From Sitta carolinensis (taxonomy: Eukaryota > Chordata > Aves > Passeriformes > Sittidae), in NCBI GenBank assembly GCA_032173965.1, contig CM063292.1:2494001-2558000 (forward strand): 64,000 nt of DNA. The letters are read 5' to 3'. Under the pieces are notes generated by a model, which did not search any database, was not told the origin of the DNA, and was given only the letters and a program-made list of their open reading frames with translations. A program made the translations under genes and the position numbers. Shown one piece after another: positions 1 through 11,036 of this stretch (position 1 is the first letter of the stretch; each line of letters opens with the position of its first letter).

Positions 1-117
1 GCTTGGGTTGCTGGGATCAGGCAGCCTTTGGGATGGGGGGATCTGCCCATGGCATGGGGGAGTGTGGAGCAAAGGCAGGAGGATGAGGTTCAATATGTTT
101 CATGGCCATTAACTAAA

Positions 118-325
118 CCACCTCAACATGAGGAAGAACTTCCCATGGAGGTTGTCAGAGCTGTTGGAACAGCTGCCCAGGGAGTTGTGGAATTTCCCTC
201 TCTGGAGGCATCCCAACCCCAGCTGGATTTGTTCCTGTGCCACCTGCCCCAGGTGACCCTGCCTGAGCAGGGGGCTTGGATTGGGTGATTTCCAGAGCTC
301 CCTTCCAACCAATCCTGTAATCCTG
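118..325 (+). repeat. CR1 LINE 3' fragment in IRF8 intron
   Basis: The segment has the order of motifs seen at the 3' end of avian CR1 elements: a 'catgaggaagaac' stretch, 'cagctgcccaggga', 'gttcctgtgccacctg', then 'cccttccaacc' close to the end. The CR1 sense strand is the + strand. It lies in the intron before the first visible IRF8 exon. It is a 5'-truncated, diverged copy with no coding capacity. Confidence 0.8.
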
Positions 326-471
326 GGAGCTCTCACTTGCTGGTCAGTGCTGGCCCAGGCTGGGGGAGATGTCCCTCCACCCAGAGACAGTCACTCCCAG
401 GACATTTGTCTATGGCAGTGAGGAGCACTTCGCCCTTCCCTGACGCGACGTGCCCACCCATCCCCTCCCAG

Positions 472-858
472 GCTATTCCCAGATGGTGATCAGCTTCTAC
501 TACAGCGGGAGGCTGGTGGGCCACGTCAGCACCTCGTGCTCTGAGGGCTGCAGGATCTCCCTGGGGCAGCCCTCGGGCCATGGGGAGAAGCTCTACGCCC
601 CCGATGCCCTGGAGCACGTGCGGTTCCCCTCGGCCGACGCCATCCAGAACGAGCGGCAGAAGCAGATCACCAGGAAGCTCTTTGGGCACCTGGAGAGGGG
701 TGTCCTCCTGCACAGCAGCAAGCAGGGCATCTTCATCAAGAGGCTGTGCCAGGGCAGGGTCTTCTGGAGTGGCAACACCATGGCTTACAAGGACAGGCCC
801 AACAAACTGGACCGGGACGAGGTGGTGAAGATCTTTGACACCAGCTTGTTCTTCCGAG
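472..858 (+). CDS. IRF8: IRF8 coding exon (large IRF-association-domain exon, probably exon 7)
   Basis: IRF8 is a haematopoietic transcription factor of the interferon regulatory factor family. It acts in the nucleus with partners such as PU.1 and other IRFs and drives monocyte, dendritic-cell and B-cell programmes. This exon follows a pyrimidine-rich 'cccctcccag' acceptor and ends at a 'gag|gtttgt' donor. It begins with the last two bases of a codon and ends with the first base of the next, which is completed as Glu by the following exon. It encodes 128 full codons starting Tyr-Ser-Gln-Met-Val-Ile-Ser-Phe-Tyr-Tyr. The motifs RKLFGHLERGVLLHSS, RLCQGRVF and RPNKLDRDEVVKIFDTS are typical of the IRF-association domain and closest, from memory, to IRF8 rather than IRF4. 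The start codon and the N-terminal tryptophan-rich DNA-binding domain lie upstream of the window. No frameshift or stop is seen. Confidence 0.95.
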
Positions 859-1394
859 GTTTGTAGGAGCCTCCTGGTTTTTTGGTGTTAGGACTTGTGC
901 TCTTTCCTGGGGGGGATCAATCCCTGCACTGGTTGGTTTAGGATGGTCAGCCAGCAGATGTGTGAACAACCCCGGAGGGCAGCAGTTTGGGGCTGGGAAA
1001 CCTTTGGGAGGGGATGGGATAATAGGGATAAGTCCCTAAGACTGTGGCCAGAAACTCCATGGAAAAGCTGAGGCAATTCTGGGATCCCAAAGCCTTGGGA
1101 CAATGCACAAAGGGTTTCTGGAGCTTGAACCCAGTGTGAGACCCCTCTGTGATGGGGTTGAGAGGGTGGAGCCCTTTTGCCTCACACCTCTTTGAAGCCA
1201 GCACATTCCCAAGTGCTCTGGATGAGCAGGTGACACTACTGGACCTAGGAAGTTTTGGGTCACGTGGCACATTCCAAAGTTGGAGGCTCTGCTTGAGCCC
1301 ACAGCTTCCTTGCAGGGTGTTTGATCCCAGGGATGTGTAACAAAGGCTGGCAGCCTCTGGAAGGCAAATTCCAAGTTTTCCTCTGTGCTTGCAG
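859..1394 (+). other. IRF8: IRF8 intron between the first and second visible exons
   Basis: A 536-bp intron with a GT donor at 859-860 and a 'gtgcttgcag' acceptor ending at 1394. It interrupts a codon after its first base (phase 1). The part at about 888-1100 resembles a stretch of the next intron (see findings). An opposite-strand ORF runs across this intron and the next exon. It matches no family I know and is treated as chance. Confidence 0.9.
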
Positions 1395-1510
1395 AGCTGC
1401 AGCAGTACTACAACAACCAGGGCCGCTTCCCAGACAGCAGAGTCATGCTGTGCTTCGGGGAGGAATTCCCAGACGCCGTGCCCCTGAGGTGTAAACTCAT
1501 CCTTGTCCAG
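1395..1510 (+). CDS. IRF8: IRF8 coding exon (probably exon 8)
   Basis: This 116-bp exon continues the IRF-association domain. With the single base carried over from the previous exon it gives exactly 39 codons, from Glu-Leu-Gln-Gln-Tyr-Tyr to Lys-Leu-Ile-Leu-Val-Gln. It contains the family-typical run LCFGEEFPD followed by PLRCKLILVQ. The acceptor is 'cttgcag' and the donor is 'cag|gtacgg', close to consensus. It ends in phase 0. The exon lies at the C-terminal end of the IRF-association domain, the fold used to bind partner IRFs and ETS factors. The order and phase of the exons agree with the known IRF8 gene structure as I recall it. Confidence 0.95.
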
Positions 1511-2584
1511 GTACGGGGGGCTGGGAGGAAAAGGGACCCAGACGAGGTGGGAATTCTGCCAGCAGAGCTCCACCCTCTGGAGCCATGTGCCCAGACTGGG
1601 GGTGGAAGCGTGGTGCTTTTCCACAGCCTCCCGAGAGCTGCTTGGGCTGCTGCTTGTCAAATTCCTGGAGCTGGGTTTGCAAATGAAAACTCCCTAATGG
1701 CACGAGTTTTGTCTTGCCTTTTCTTCCTGATCCTGTGTTGGCACTGGGACTTGTGCCTTTTCCTGTGGGAAGTGGGGAAGTAAATCCCTGGAGTGGTGGA
1801 TTTCAGATCAGTGATGTGGCCAACAGCTGTGACTGGCAGCAGTGGGGTTGGGGAACCTCAGGAGGGTGAAGGAGGGGATGGGATGTGGGGTCAGCCCTCA
1901 TGGCTCTGGTCAGAAGCTTCTCCTTGGAGAAGCTGCAGCAGTTCTAGGATTGAAAAGGCTCAGGACAGAGGGTTCTGGAGCCTCTTGGGCCAGCCAGGCT
2001 GTGGCAGCAGGGACATGACAGGGAGGGCACAGGGAAGGTGTGGCATCCCCTCTCGAGCAGGGGGACACCCACCTGGTCTGTGAGGTCCTGTGGGGATTTT
2101 ACAAGGTCACAGACCCACCAGGTCTGTGAGGTCCTGTGGGGATTTTACAAGACCTGAGACCCACCTGGTCTGTGAGGTCCTGTGGGGATTTTACAAGGTC
2201 ACAGACCCACCAGATCTGTGAGGTCCTGTAGGGATTTTACAAGACCTGAGACCCACCAGGTCTGTGAGGTCCTATAGGGATTTTACAAGGTCACAGACTC
2301 GTCCTGTGCCTCCTGCACCACTTCTGGCCTTGTCACCTCTTGTTGTCTGGGCTGTCTGCCCCAGTGGATCGCTCTGGCTGTGCTGGGCCATTCCCCAGCC
2401 TGTCCTTGCACCTCGATATCCCTGCTGGCAGGAGCTCCTGGAGCTGCTCCTTTATCCCTGGAGGTGCTGGTGGAGTCAGACCTGCTGCCCACTCTGCTGT
2501 GTGTGCCCCACCCCATCTCCCCTGGATGGAGATGCCCAGACAGGACCCTCTCCACTCAATTTCTGGCCTTTCTCCTTCATCCAG
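1511..2584 (+). other. IRF8: IRF8 last intron
   Basis: A 1,074-bp phase-0 intron from the GTACGG donor to the 'cttcatccag' acceptor. It carries a block at about 1745-1965 that resembles part of the preceding intron, and a 46-bp tandem array at about 2077-2306. No exon-like sequence is seen inside it. Confidence 0.9.
2077..2306 (+). repeat. 46-bp minisatellite (5 copies) in the last IRF8 intron
   Basis: The segment 'tctgtgaggtcct' starts at 2077, 2123, 2169, 2215 and 2261, an exact 46-bp spacing. The copies alternate between one with 'aaggtcacagaccc' and one with 'aagacctgagaccc', so the array is really a 92-bp higher-order repeat. Point changes occur mainly in the fourth and fifth copies. 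Confidence 0.95.
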
Positions 2585-2755
2585 GTGGAGCAGCTGTACC
2601 TGAGGCAGGTGGTGGACGAGGCTGGCAAGAGCTGCAGCTCCAGCCCCATGCTGCCCATGGCTGAGGAGCCCCAGCAGGAGCAGGGCTACCGGATCTTCCA
2701 GGACATCTGCACGACACGGCCGCTCTTCAGAGAGAGCCAGCAGATTGCAGTCTGA
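2585..2755 (+). CDS. IRF8: IRF8 terminal coding exon with stop codon (probably exon 9)
   Basis: The last coding exon has 56 codons plus a TGA at 2753-2755. It starts Val-Glu-Gln-Leu-Tyr, directly continuing the Leu-Val-Gln end of the previous exon. A short Ser-rich and Glu/Gln-rich linker (SCSSSPMLPMAEEPQQEQ) follows, then the conserved tail with RIFQDIC and a C-terminus ending FRESQQIAV. That ending resembles the FRENQQITV-like end of mammalian IRF8 and is the strongest single reason for naming this paralogue. The three visible exons encode about 223 residues, roughly the C-terminal half of a protein of about 425 residues. Confidence 0.95.
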   Translation: MEQLYLRQVVDEAGKSCSSSPMLPMAEEPQQEQGYRIFQDICTTRPLFRESQQIAV

Positions 2756-3765
2756 GCCCTGCTCCCCTCTCAGGGCTTAGCCAGACCCAGATTAGTCTCA
2801 TGAGTGCCTAAAATATTTTTTTTTAATTTTTAATTTTTTTTATTTTTATTTGAAAGTTGGGTTTTATTCTTTGCTGCTTCCAGCTCAGAGTCTGTATAAA
2901 TCCAGCAGTGAGCAAATAGGTTGGGTGTTCACTGTTTGTCCTGTGAACAATTTATGGTAAAAGTGGCTTTTCCAGTCCCAGGACTGTCTGTAGCTCATGG
3001 CTGGAGGGACAAGGGAGCATCCAAGCTGTGCAGGAAGGTCAGGGCTGGCTTTGCTTTGTGTTGTCTTTGTTAATGGCCAGTCAAGCAGAACCAAAAATCA
3101 ACAGCTGTAACCACCTGCCCCAACAGTCTGCAACTCAGACCTTGCTGAGAGCAGCAATTTGATAGGAGGTGACTCTTGGAAAAGCCTTAGAGTGCTCAAA
3201 TTTAGGAAATTATATCCAGGAATCAGCTTTCCCCCTTGGAAGAGCCCTGCTGATGGGAAGGCAGGGTGTGCCTCCCGAAGACAACTCCTGAAATTCCTCT
3301 TTATTTTTGCTGTGAGATTTATGTGTTTCTCTTTGATGCCAAGTGGATTGAAATTTGGAAACCGGTGTAGAGATTCTATATGTAAATATTAAATATGAAA
3401 ACATAGGAATCTTAATTTTTTCCTGACCAGAGACAGAGTTTATATGAATATAGAGAATTTTAATTTTTCAAGATTGCAGCGTAGTGTGAATAGCTTGGCT
3501 TCACCCTCCCAAGCACACGTGTGGGGCTCTCCCAAGCGTGTCCAGGCAGCGTCATCCATGTGTAAATCCTCATTTTCACAGCCTCTGTGTGTGCCCCCAG
3601 CTCTGGGGAGCTGCTGGTGCCTCCCAAGGCAGGACTGCACATGCGTGCGTGCCACCAAAGCTGCCTATTTATTGTATGCTTGAGGTTTATAAATTGTTGT
3701 GTTTTTTTTTGTAAATTTTTATATCTCCCTGCAATTAAAGTGCTATATTTTGTATTTCTCTTGCA
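2756..3765 (+). other. IRF8: IRF8 3' untranslated region
   Basis: The sequence from the stop codon to the predicted cleavage zone is about 1 kb. It holds a long U-rich stretch at about 2816-2862 and at least three ATTTA pentamers (near 2948, 3316 and 3667). AU-rich elements of this kind can shorten mRNA life, but here that is an inference from composition only. The 3' boundary is estimated from the ATTAAA signal and a following GT-rich stretch. I have no transcript evidence. Confidence 0.8.
3734..3739 (+). promoter_or_regulatory. IRF8: Polyadenylation signal ATTAAA of IRF8
   Basis: ATTAAA, the common variant of the AATAAA hexamer, lies about 980 bases after the stop codon. A GT-rich stretch ('aatgtggtttttgggtg') starts about 25 bases later, as expected downstream of a cleavage site. 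The predicted cut is at about 3750-3765. Confidence 0.75.
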
Positions 3766-6700
3766 ATGTGGTTTTTGGGTGCAATGAGTGGGGTCTCAGA
3801 GCTGGTGGGGGGAAGGTCTGGGAGCTCTGACTTGCCCCTAATTTGGTTTTACTTGTGCTGGGGTCTGTGTTAAGCCTCTGTCACCTCCTTCCCCTTCCAG
3901 GCCTTCCTGGATTCATCTCCAGGCAGGAAAGGAATGAGACCAAATGCTGTTAATGTGGGGACGGAAATGGGATCACTTGGAGAGCCTTCATCCCAGGGAG
4001 GAGGAAGATGTGTCCCTGCTCCTCTGGCACTGCCCTGAGCTGGCTGTGCTGCTGCAGGGTCATGGGGTGGGGACAGTTTTTGATGGTTATGTCCAAGAAC
4101 TTCCTCTTTTCCTTTTCCCATGGGAAATGGGAGTGTTTCCTCAGTGTCCTCTCGTGGTGTAATCCCAGCTGACAGCCAGCTCATCCCCTGCTACCCCTGC
4201 AGGGGGAGGGGAACGGGAAAGAAAAACCTTGTGGGTTGAGAACAGTTTAATACTTGGAAGGAATTCTTTACTTTGGGAAGAAATTCTTCCCTGTGAGGGA
4301 GGTGAGGCCCTGGCACAGGCTATGAGAGGAGCTGTGGCTGCCCCATCCCTGGAAATACTCAAGGCAAGGTTTGATGGTGCTTGGAGCAGTCTGGGATAGT
4401 AGAAGATGTCCCTGCCCTTGGCAGGGGAGGGAATGAGATGAATTTGAAGGAATGAGAGGAGTTTGAGTTTAACCCAAAGCATTCAGGGATTCCACTTATC
4501 AATATAAAGTGTAGTAATTGTAACAAAAAAGGAATAAAAACAAAGGGAAGCAAGTGATGCACCATACAATTGCTCATCCCTACTGGGAAGAAAATGAACT
4601 CTATCCCAGCAGAACCCAGGACACTCCACCCAGATTTCTTAGGGCTCTGGTCTAGGGGAATGCTTTGAGATGGGAGAACCAGCTTGAACTTTGTAATCAA
4701 ATGTGAGGATTAAGGGAATTCCTCCATCCTTGCCCCAACCCTGCTGGTGGGATGCTCGTGGTCCTGCCTGTGCCCTGTGTAATTCCATCCTCTGCAGCCA
4801 TTACAGCACTGGGATTTGGAGCTTGTGGGAAGAGCTGGCTGCACACCAGGATTTTTTAGGAAGCACCAGGATCCTAAAGGCAAAGGAGACCCCAACTCCT
4901 GTGAGCTCCTATGGGATGCTGTGCCACTGTAGGTGCACAGTGAGCACTGCTCAGCCTCTCTCTGCTCTTCCTGAGGATCCCACGGGCTTTAATCCTGCTC
5001 CAGCCCTCTCTCTGCTCCCCAGAGGGTGAAGCAGCCTCACCTCCTGGCAGGGTGGAGGTGGGGGTGAGGTACCCACCGTGGGCTGTGCTGGAATAACACG
5101 TGGGACACGTGATGGGCAGGAGCCTGGCACCCCAGAAACCCCACTCGTGGTTTCCCCAGATGTGCAGGGCCGAGTCCTTCCTCAGAAACCACCACCGTGT
5201 GCTCGCCTGGAGCCACCTGCTCCTACCCAGGGCTCTTTCAATTTCCACCCCAGACCACGGAAGAGCCGTGGGGAGCTGAGGTGCCTCTTATTGCACTGGT
5301 TATTTTTAGTGTTGTCAGCGTGTCTCAGAGCCCCAAACTCCCTTCGGGGCCTTAACCTGCACCGTGGCTCCCATCCCAAAGAGATTCCAAGAGGAAATAG
5401 CTGGTGGGTGAGGAGAGACTGGGAAAGAGCCAGTGGGATTCCAGAAGGGGGACGGGGTGGGCACATGGTTGTGGGCAGGGGTCACCCCTTAGCTCAGGTA
5501 GGGCTTGCTGAAGTATTGGGTTTAGATTTAATGCCTGGCTTTGTCTTGTGTTTAAGCCTAAGCTGTGTTTCCCCATCCTGCAATCCATCCAGAGGAAGCC
5601 CCGAGGCTGATGTTCCAGAGCAGATTTCGAGGTAAGCACATTGGTTTCACACAAGGGTGCTTTGGCCCCAGATGTGAAATTCCAGAAGGAATTCCTGCAC
5701 ATCTCTCACTTTTCCTGCAGGCAGCAGTGGCACTGCCATCCCCATCTGGGAAGCTGGTGGGGTCTGGCAGTGCCCCAGCCCAGAGGCAGTGCCCCCAGCC
5801 CAGGCACCCATCCTGCCCCTTGCCCAGCCCTGGGCAGCTCCAGGGAGCTGCTGGTGCAGCTGTGCCCAGTCTTGGTGGTTTTGGGCCACTGGTGACTCAA
5901 ATACTTTCGTTGGTTTCTGTTCATTTGGGTTCCTCTCTGTCACCTCCCTGAAGTGAAACCTCGGTGCCAGGGTCGGCTCCTCTCTGTCAGTGGCTTGTCT
6001 GCTGGCAAGTCACAAAAGTGGCCCAGGTTTTTGGCTGAGGACCCTGTCCTCAAAGCCTGGGGTGATTCATGCCCTGCATCCCTGCCACTGAATGATCCTC
6101 CTGGTGTGGCAGGACAGTGGAGCATAAAGGAGAAGCTCCCTCCCCAAAATTCTTGCTGCTTTTTTTGGTGGTTTCTCACACTTGGAGTCAGAGCAGCAGC
6201 ACCAGCAAACTCCTGCTTGATGTCAAGATATCTCCTTGCTTCCCAGGAAGGCCTGTGGAAATGGGAAGGGAATTTCTGGGAGTTTCCCAGGCTGAACTCC
6301 TGCCTTCAGGAGCAGAAGGTTCCACATGGGAAGGAGATTGGAGCTTGGTTTCCATGAAGGGAACCTTAACTCACAGGACATACAGGGTTCCCTCAGGAAT
6401 ATCTGGGAAGGAGCCATGTGCTTACCAAATCCCCCTGACATCTGGCAGAGAAGGGTGGACCAGGACAGGAAAGTTGGGGGAATTTTCTAAGATTTTCCAA
6501 CTTAAAGACATCTACTCCATGGTGGCCACAGGGACATTTTGATTTCTGGGTGCTGGAAAGGATGTGATCAACACTGCAGCCCCTTCATGTTTTGTTCACT
6601 GACTCAGGGATGTCATTTGGGTTCAAAGCCAACCTTTCTCCTGAGATTTGTGCCTGGAAGGCCTCTGGGAAGCATTTTCCTTGGGAGAAAATGAGCTGGG

Positions 6701-8415
6701 TTAAATCCTGGGTTGTATTAATCTCGTTCATCACAGATTTCTGGAGTTTCCCAGGACATGCCCCTCACCAAATGCCAAAACCAGCACTGAAGGTGGCTTC
6801 AGGAGAAGAATTCAGTGTCCATGAGGACGACAAGTGTCTACCCACCCCTCCCACATTCCTGCGACCCAGTGTGAGGAGTTACCTAGTGCCAAATCAGTGT
6901 GAAGAACAAGTTTGATGGGCTGGGGAGGAGGAAGGTGAGGTTTGTTCCAGCTAAATCCTGAGGTTTACCCCAACTCAACCCGGAGAAAGAGGAAAAGCTC
7001 TGCAGGCATCTCCATCCAGTGCCCTGCAACCACAAGTCAGTGGCAGGTCCCAGCTCACAGTTGAACTGCTCGGGAATCCGAGACCCACCAGCTCCAGCTG
7101 CTTCCTCCAACCTGCCCCCGCTTGGCTCCGGCCCCCCAGGCGCCTCCTGAGGCGTTAGAAAACAAACAGTCACTTTTTATTTCTGACACCAGCCTCTCCA
7201 ACTGGTTCGATTGCTCAATGCCCCCGTTTCAGCACAGCAGCCTGTCCAGAGCGAGCAGCTCCGGGCTCTTCCCGCCAGCGTGTTGTAATATGGGAGCAGC
7301 GCCCTCCACACGGGCTCTGGCAGCCTTGGGAAGGCAGGAAATCCTCATGGAGGCTTTTCCAAAGGGTTTATACGCCCTCGGGTGGTTTTATGGCCAAGGA
7401 TGATGATTTGTGATGGAAAACCCAGCAGGAAAACCCATGCAGAGTTGACTTCGGGGGATCTCAAGGGCGTTTGGTGACTGGTTTTTGGGATGGTTTTTTG
7501 TGGCGCTTTCCAACTGTTTTTTGGTTTGGGTGGATGGTGGGACTTGGTTCAAGGGCCAAAACGGTGAGGTCAGGCCTGTGGAGGCAACACAAGAATTGGC
7601 CAAAGGCACCTCCTCAGCTTTGAGCATCTCAGCTCCATGCAAAGGAGGAAGAGGAGGTGCTGGGAAGGGCGAGGAGGCTGAAGCTGCAAGATTTCCTCAA
7701 GCTGGACTTGGCTGCAGGAAAATCTCGCACAGAGGGAAGGAGATCCCAAACCCCAGAAAACGTGAGAGCCACTCAATTTTCAGAATCAGCTTTTGAGAGA
7801 TGCCTTCTCCCCCTGCAGCACCAGACCCCAGGCTGTGAACACGGGCCCCACCAAGCCACAGCAGCAGAGGTAACTCAGGGACGAGGAGAAACACGGCGAT
7901 ATTCCTTCAGAACTTTGGGATTGTTATCAGACCGAGCCTGAAACCGAGTCCAGGCTGAAATCCCCTCCCTTCCCCCTCAGTCTGCATGTGCTTAGGGGCT
8001 GTGTCCTGCTCTGAGGGATTTTTATTGCAGGTGATTTGTTTGCGATAATGAAATAACCCGGATGCACTGAGGAGCCATAAAAACCAGCCGGAGTTTTTCG
8101 TGTGGGTCTGGGTGACCCAAAGCCACCTGGACTTCTGCTGCTCCTCCTTGGGAGAACTTGGTCTCAGCCTTAAAATGGAAATGGGAAGAAGCAAAAAAAA
8201 GGGCATTTCAGGCCGTTGCACAAGGAGGTCTTTGCAATGTGATGGTTAAAAAAAAAATACTCCGAGCTGGAGAAATATTCCTTCTCCTTCTTTTTCACCC
8301 CAATGTGTGAATGTAGTTGGGTGTTCAGAAGAGTTGCTCCAGCTTTTGCTGACAGAATAATTCACTTGGGTTATATAAAACCTCCTTACTCTGTGCTGGG
8401 TGTTTTTCAGAGAAA
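3766..8415. other. Intergenic DNA downstream of IRF8
   Basis: No ORF here resembles a known protein, and no RNA gene was recognised. One CR1 fragment is present. The stretch at about 7100-7400 is poor in repeats and contains CpG, so it may be regulatory, but nothing specific can be named. Confidence 0.6.
4262..4450 (+). repeat. CR1 LINE fragment
   Basis: The CR1 landmarks appear in sense order: 'attcttccctgtgaggga', 'ggccctggcacaggct', 'ctgtggctgccccatccc', 'gatggtgcttggagcag' and 'tgtccctgcccttggcag'. It is truncated at the 5' end and lacks the usual octamer tail. Confidence 0.85.
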
Positions 8416-8419
8416 TGCA

Positions 8420-8540
8420 AATCACAGAAACATGGAAGGATTTGTGTTGGAAGGGACTTTAAAGCTCATCTCATTTCAATCTCTCCCTGGAGGTTGGAAT
8501 ACCTTCCACTGGACCAGGCTGCTCAAAATCCCAAAAGAAT
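8420..8540 (-). repeat. CR1 LINE 3'-end fragment
   Basis: Read on the minus strand this is the end of a CR1. On the plus strand it begins 'atcacagaaacatgg', then 'gttggaagggactttaaag', and reaches 'accttccactggaccaggc'. Only about 120 bp remain. Confidence 0.8.
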
Positions 8541-10640
8541 ATCAAGATTTTTAGTGTTTGGAGCAATTCATTTCAATAATATTGATTTCCAGCATCCCAT
8601 GGTTTCTGCTTTTTCTTCTGTTGAGCTTCAGGGGGAGAACTGAGGGATGTGGAAGGAACAGTGGTTTGAAACAAGTGATTCCCTGCCTGTGTTTTTCTGT
8701 TCTGTATTTGAGAAGTAACCACTTCTCCCTGAGATAAATCTGGCTCATGGACAGGTCTGCAGGGTGCAAAAGGCAGGTTGGTCCTCACAGGGATCATTTT
8801 GGGGAATGTCTTTAAAATCTCTGCCCCAAAAATACAGTCTGGTTTTGTTTTGGAGGAGGGTCTGGACACCTCTTTTGTAAAACTACCACATATTTCAAAT
8901 TTGCTGCTTTGCTTTGCTGCCTCAACCCGAGTTTTCCCTGTTTGCTCCTAAATGCTCATGACCAATGTGACCTCCAGTCCTTCCTCGGGCAGATGATGAG
9001 GTCTGAAGGACACCTGATCCAAGGAGAGTTGGGAAGAGCCTCTCAGCTCTGTCTTCAGGTGGGGAAGGGACCCCTTGCTCGCATTTAAGGCAAGGAAGGA
9101 AAAACCAGTGGGAAATGGTTTTTTGTGGTGTCAGCAGAAGGGCGAGGAGGGCCTGGAGGAAGGAGGTTCGTGGTGGGGAAGGTGGGGAAGGTGGTCTGTG
9201 GTGTTCACCACCGAGCAGGAGATGGGAAAGGTGGGGGAAAGTGAGAGATGGTGATGGGTGGAGGGAGGTTTGTTGCTGCTGCAGCTCAGGAGGCTGACAG
9301 AGAGGGGTGAACATCTGCCCAGCCAAATGTCCAACCCTGGTCCTACACAAACTCACCCAGCAGATCCCTGGGCTGAGCAGAACCCCAAAACCAGTCCAGG
9401 GCAGCCTGGTCCATGGGTTGTGGCTGTGTGTCAGAGCTCCCAGCCCTGCCCTTCTCCAGGTTCATCTTAAATGCCCTAGACCCGCTCGTGGCTGTGGGGA
9501 GCAACCTCTATGGAGTGACAGCCAGGAGCTGGGCTATGTGGGCATGGGATCAGAAAGGAGAGAGGGCTTCCACCCCGTTGGGCAGGACACAGCCCCAGTC
9601 TCTGATGGAAGAGGGGGATTCTCCTGGGTTCCTCCTGAGGAGCATCTCTTGTGCACGGTGTCTGCTCCATCCCTCTCTCCTGCCCACAGCCACTGATGGT
9701 TCTGGGTTGTCATTGTAGGATAAACACACGACACAGACTTTTGTGATTCTTTCAAGGTTGTGTGAAGAATGAATTTATTTTTAGGGATATTTTTAATATA
9801 TAATTTTTTACAGACTATTGTGATTGGTGGGAGAAAGGCAAAGCTCTTCACCCACATTGGTTAAACCAGAGGGATGTCAAAAGAAAATTCTTTCCATAGA
9901 AAGAAATCACAACTTGAATACTGTTACAAAAACAATCTTGATGTTCATGTTCCTCCTCTGGGAACAAGTTCCAGAAAACCTAAACATTAGAAAACCGGAG
10001 CTTTAGAAACCTAGAAACTTCAGGCCTGAAAACCAGACTACATCAGGTGTCCTTTTGTGGGGCTCAGGAGACCAACATCAGGGGAGACAATCCCCTGTGC
10101 CCACCCTGTGTGGCTCTGCCCTTGGGGTGGGTGTGGGAAATTCTCAGTCTCAACAGGAGCCTGGAAATTCTGGGTTAATTTTAACCTTGCCGTGGGTTGT
10201 GAGAAACTGAGGGGTTTTACAGCTTTGCTGTGCTGGGCACTCACAGTCATGGGGTGCAGCTTCCCCAAGAGAAAGAGCGAGTCCCATATGGAGCAGGATC
10301 AGTGTGAGCCCTCAAGATTGTGATCCCCTGGAATGTCCTTTCCCATCTTGTCAGGCTGAGGGCTGTGCCCTCTGATGAAATACAGTCCAGTGATGGCTCA
10401 GGGGAAATTAATTTTCAAGGAGGGCAATGGTTTGGGGTGTTTAGAAAAGGCACAAATTCTAAATTTTCCCCCATCCGATTTTCTGGGTGAAGCCTCTTGC
10501 TGTAAGGACGAGTTATGAAGCCAAGAGAGGTCATTGCAGGAGGGTTTTGAGTACCAGGGAGGACTTTGTGTAACAGGCAGGTGTCTGGCCAGGCAGGTTG
10601 GCCAGCACCCATCCCACTTGGATGGTCCTTTGGGCCATCT
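8541..10640. other. Intergenic DNA, no gene recognised
   Basis: The ORFs here are short and unlike known families. A purine-rich stretch with repeated 'ggtggggaa' lies at about 9170-9195. The AT-rich part at about 9760-9820 may belong to an old unidentified repeat. Confidence 0.5.
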
Positions 10641-10645
10641 ACTTT

Positions 10646-10676
10646 GGACTAGATGGCCTTTAATAATCCCTTCCAT
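10646..10676 (+). repeat. Possible short CR1 3' remnant
   Basis: 'Gactagatggcctttaat' followed by 'cccttcca' resembles the last 30 or so bases of CR1 in sense orientation. It is too short to be certain. Confidence 0.35.
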
Positions 10677-10880
10677 GAAAATTGTTTCACCTGGCTTGGA
10701 ACTCTTCCTGCTGTGAGTTTGAAACTGCAGAGGTCTGGATGTGAAAGCAAAACCTGGCCTTGGTTTTGCCTTGTTGAGAAATTATTCCGTATTTCTGGTA
10801 AAGTGACATCATCTTTTTGAGCTGCTGCAGGAAAAGGGATCACTGTTATTTCTGGTCCTCTCTCTTAATTTTGGCTCTTT

Positions 10881-11036
10881 ACAGAATCACAGAAAAGTTT
10901 GGGTTGGAAGGCATTTTAAGGTTCACTCAGTCCCACTCCCTGCCCAGGGCAGGGACACCTTCCACTGTCCCAGGTTGCTCCAAGCCCCAACCTGGCCTTG
11001 GACATCTCCAGGGGTGGGGCAGCCACAGCTTGAAGA
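10881..11036 (-). repeat. CR1 LINE 3'-end fragment
   Basis: The plus strand starts 'acagaatcacagaaaag' and continues with 'tttgggttggaaggcat', 'gcagggacaccttccac' and 'ggggcagccacagctt', the reverse complement of the CR1 3' region. Upstream parts of the element are missing. Confidence 0.9.

Noticed and set aside
947..1660. Minus-strand ORF of 237 codons inside IRF8
   Set aside because: It spans two introns and an exon antisense to a confirmed gene and matches no family.
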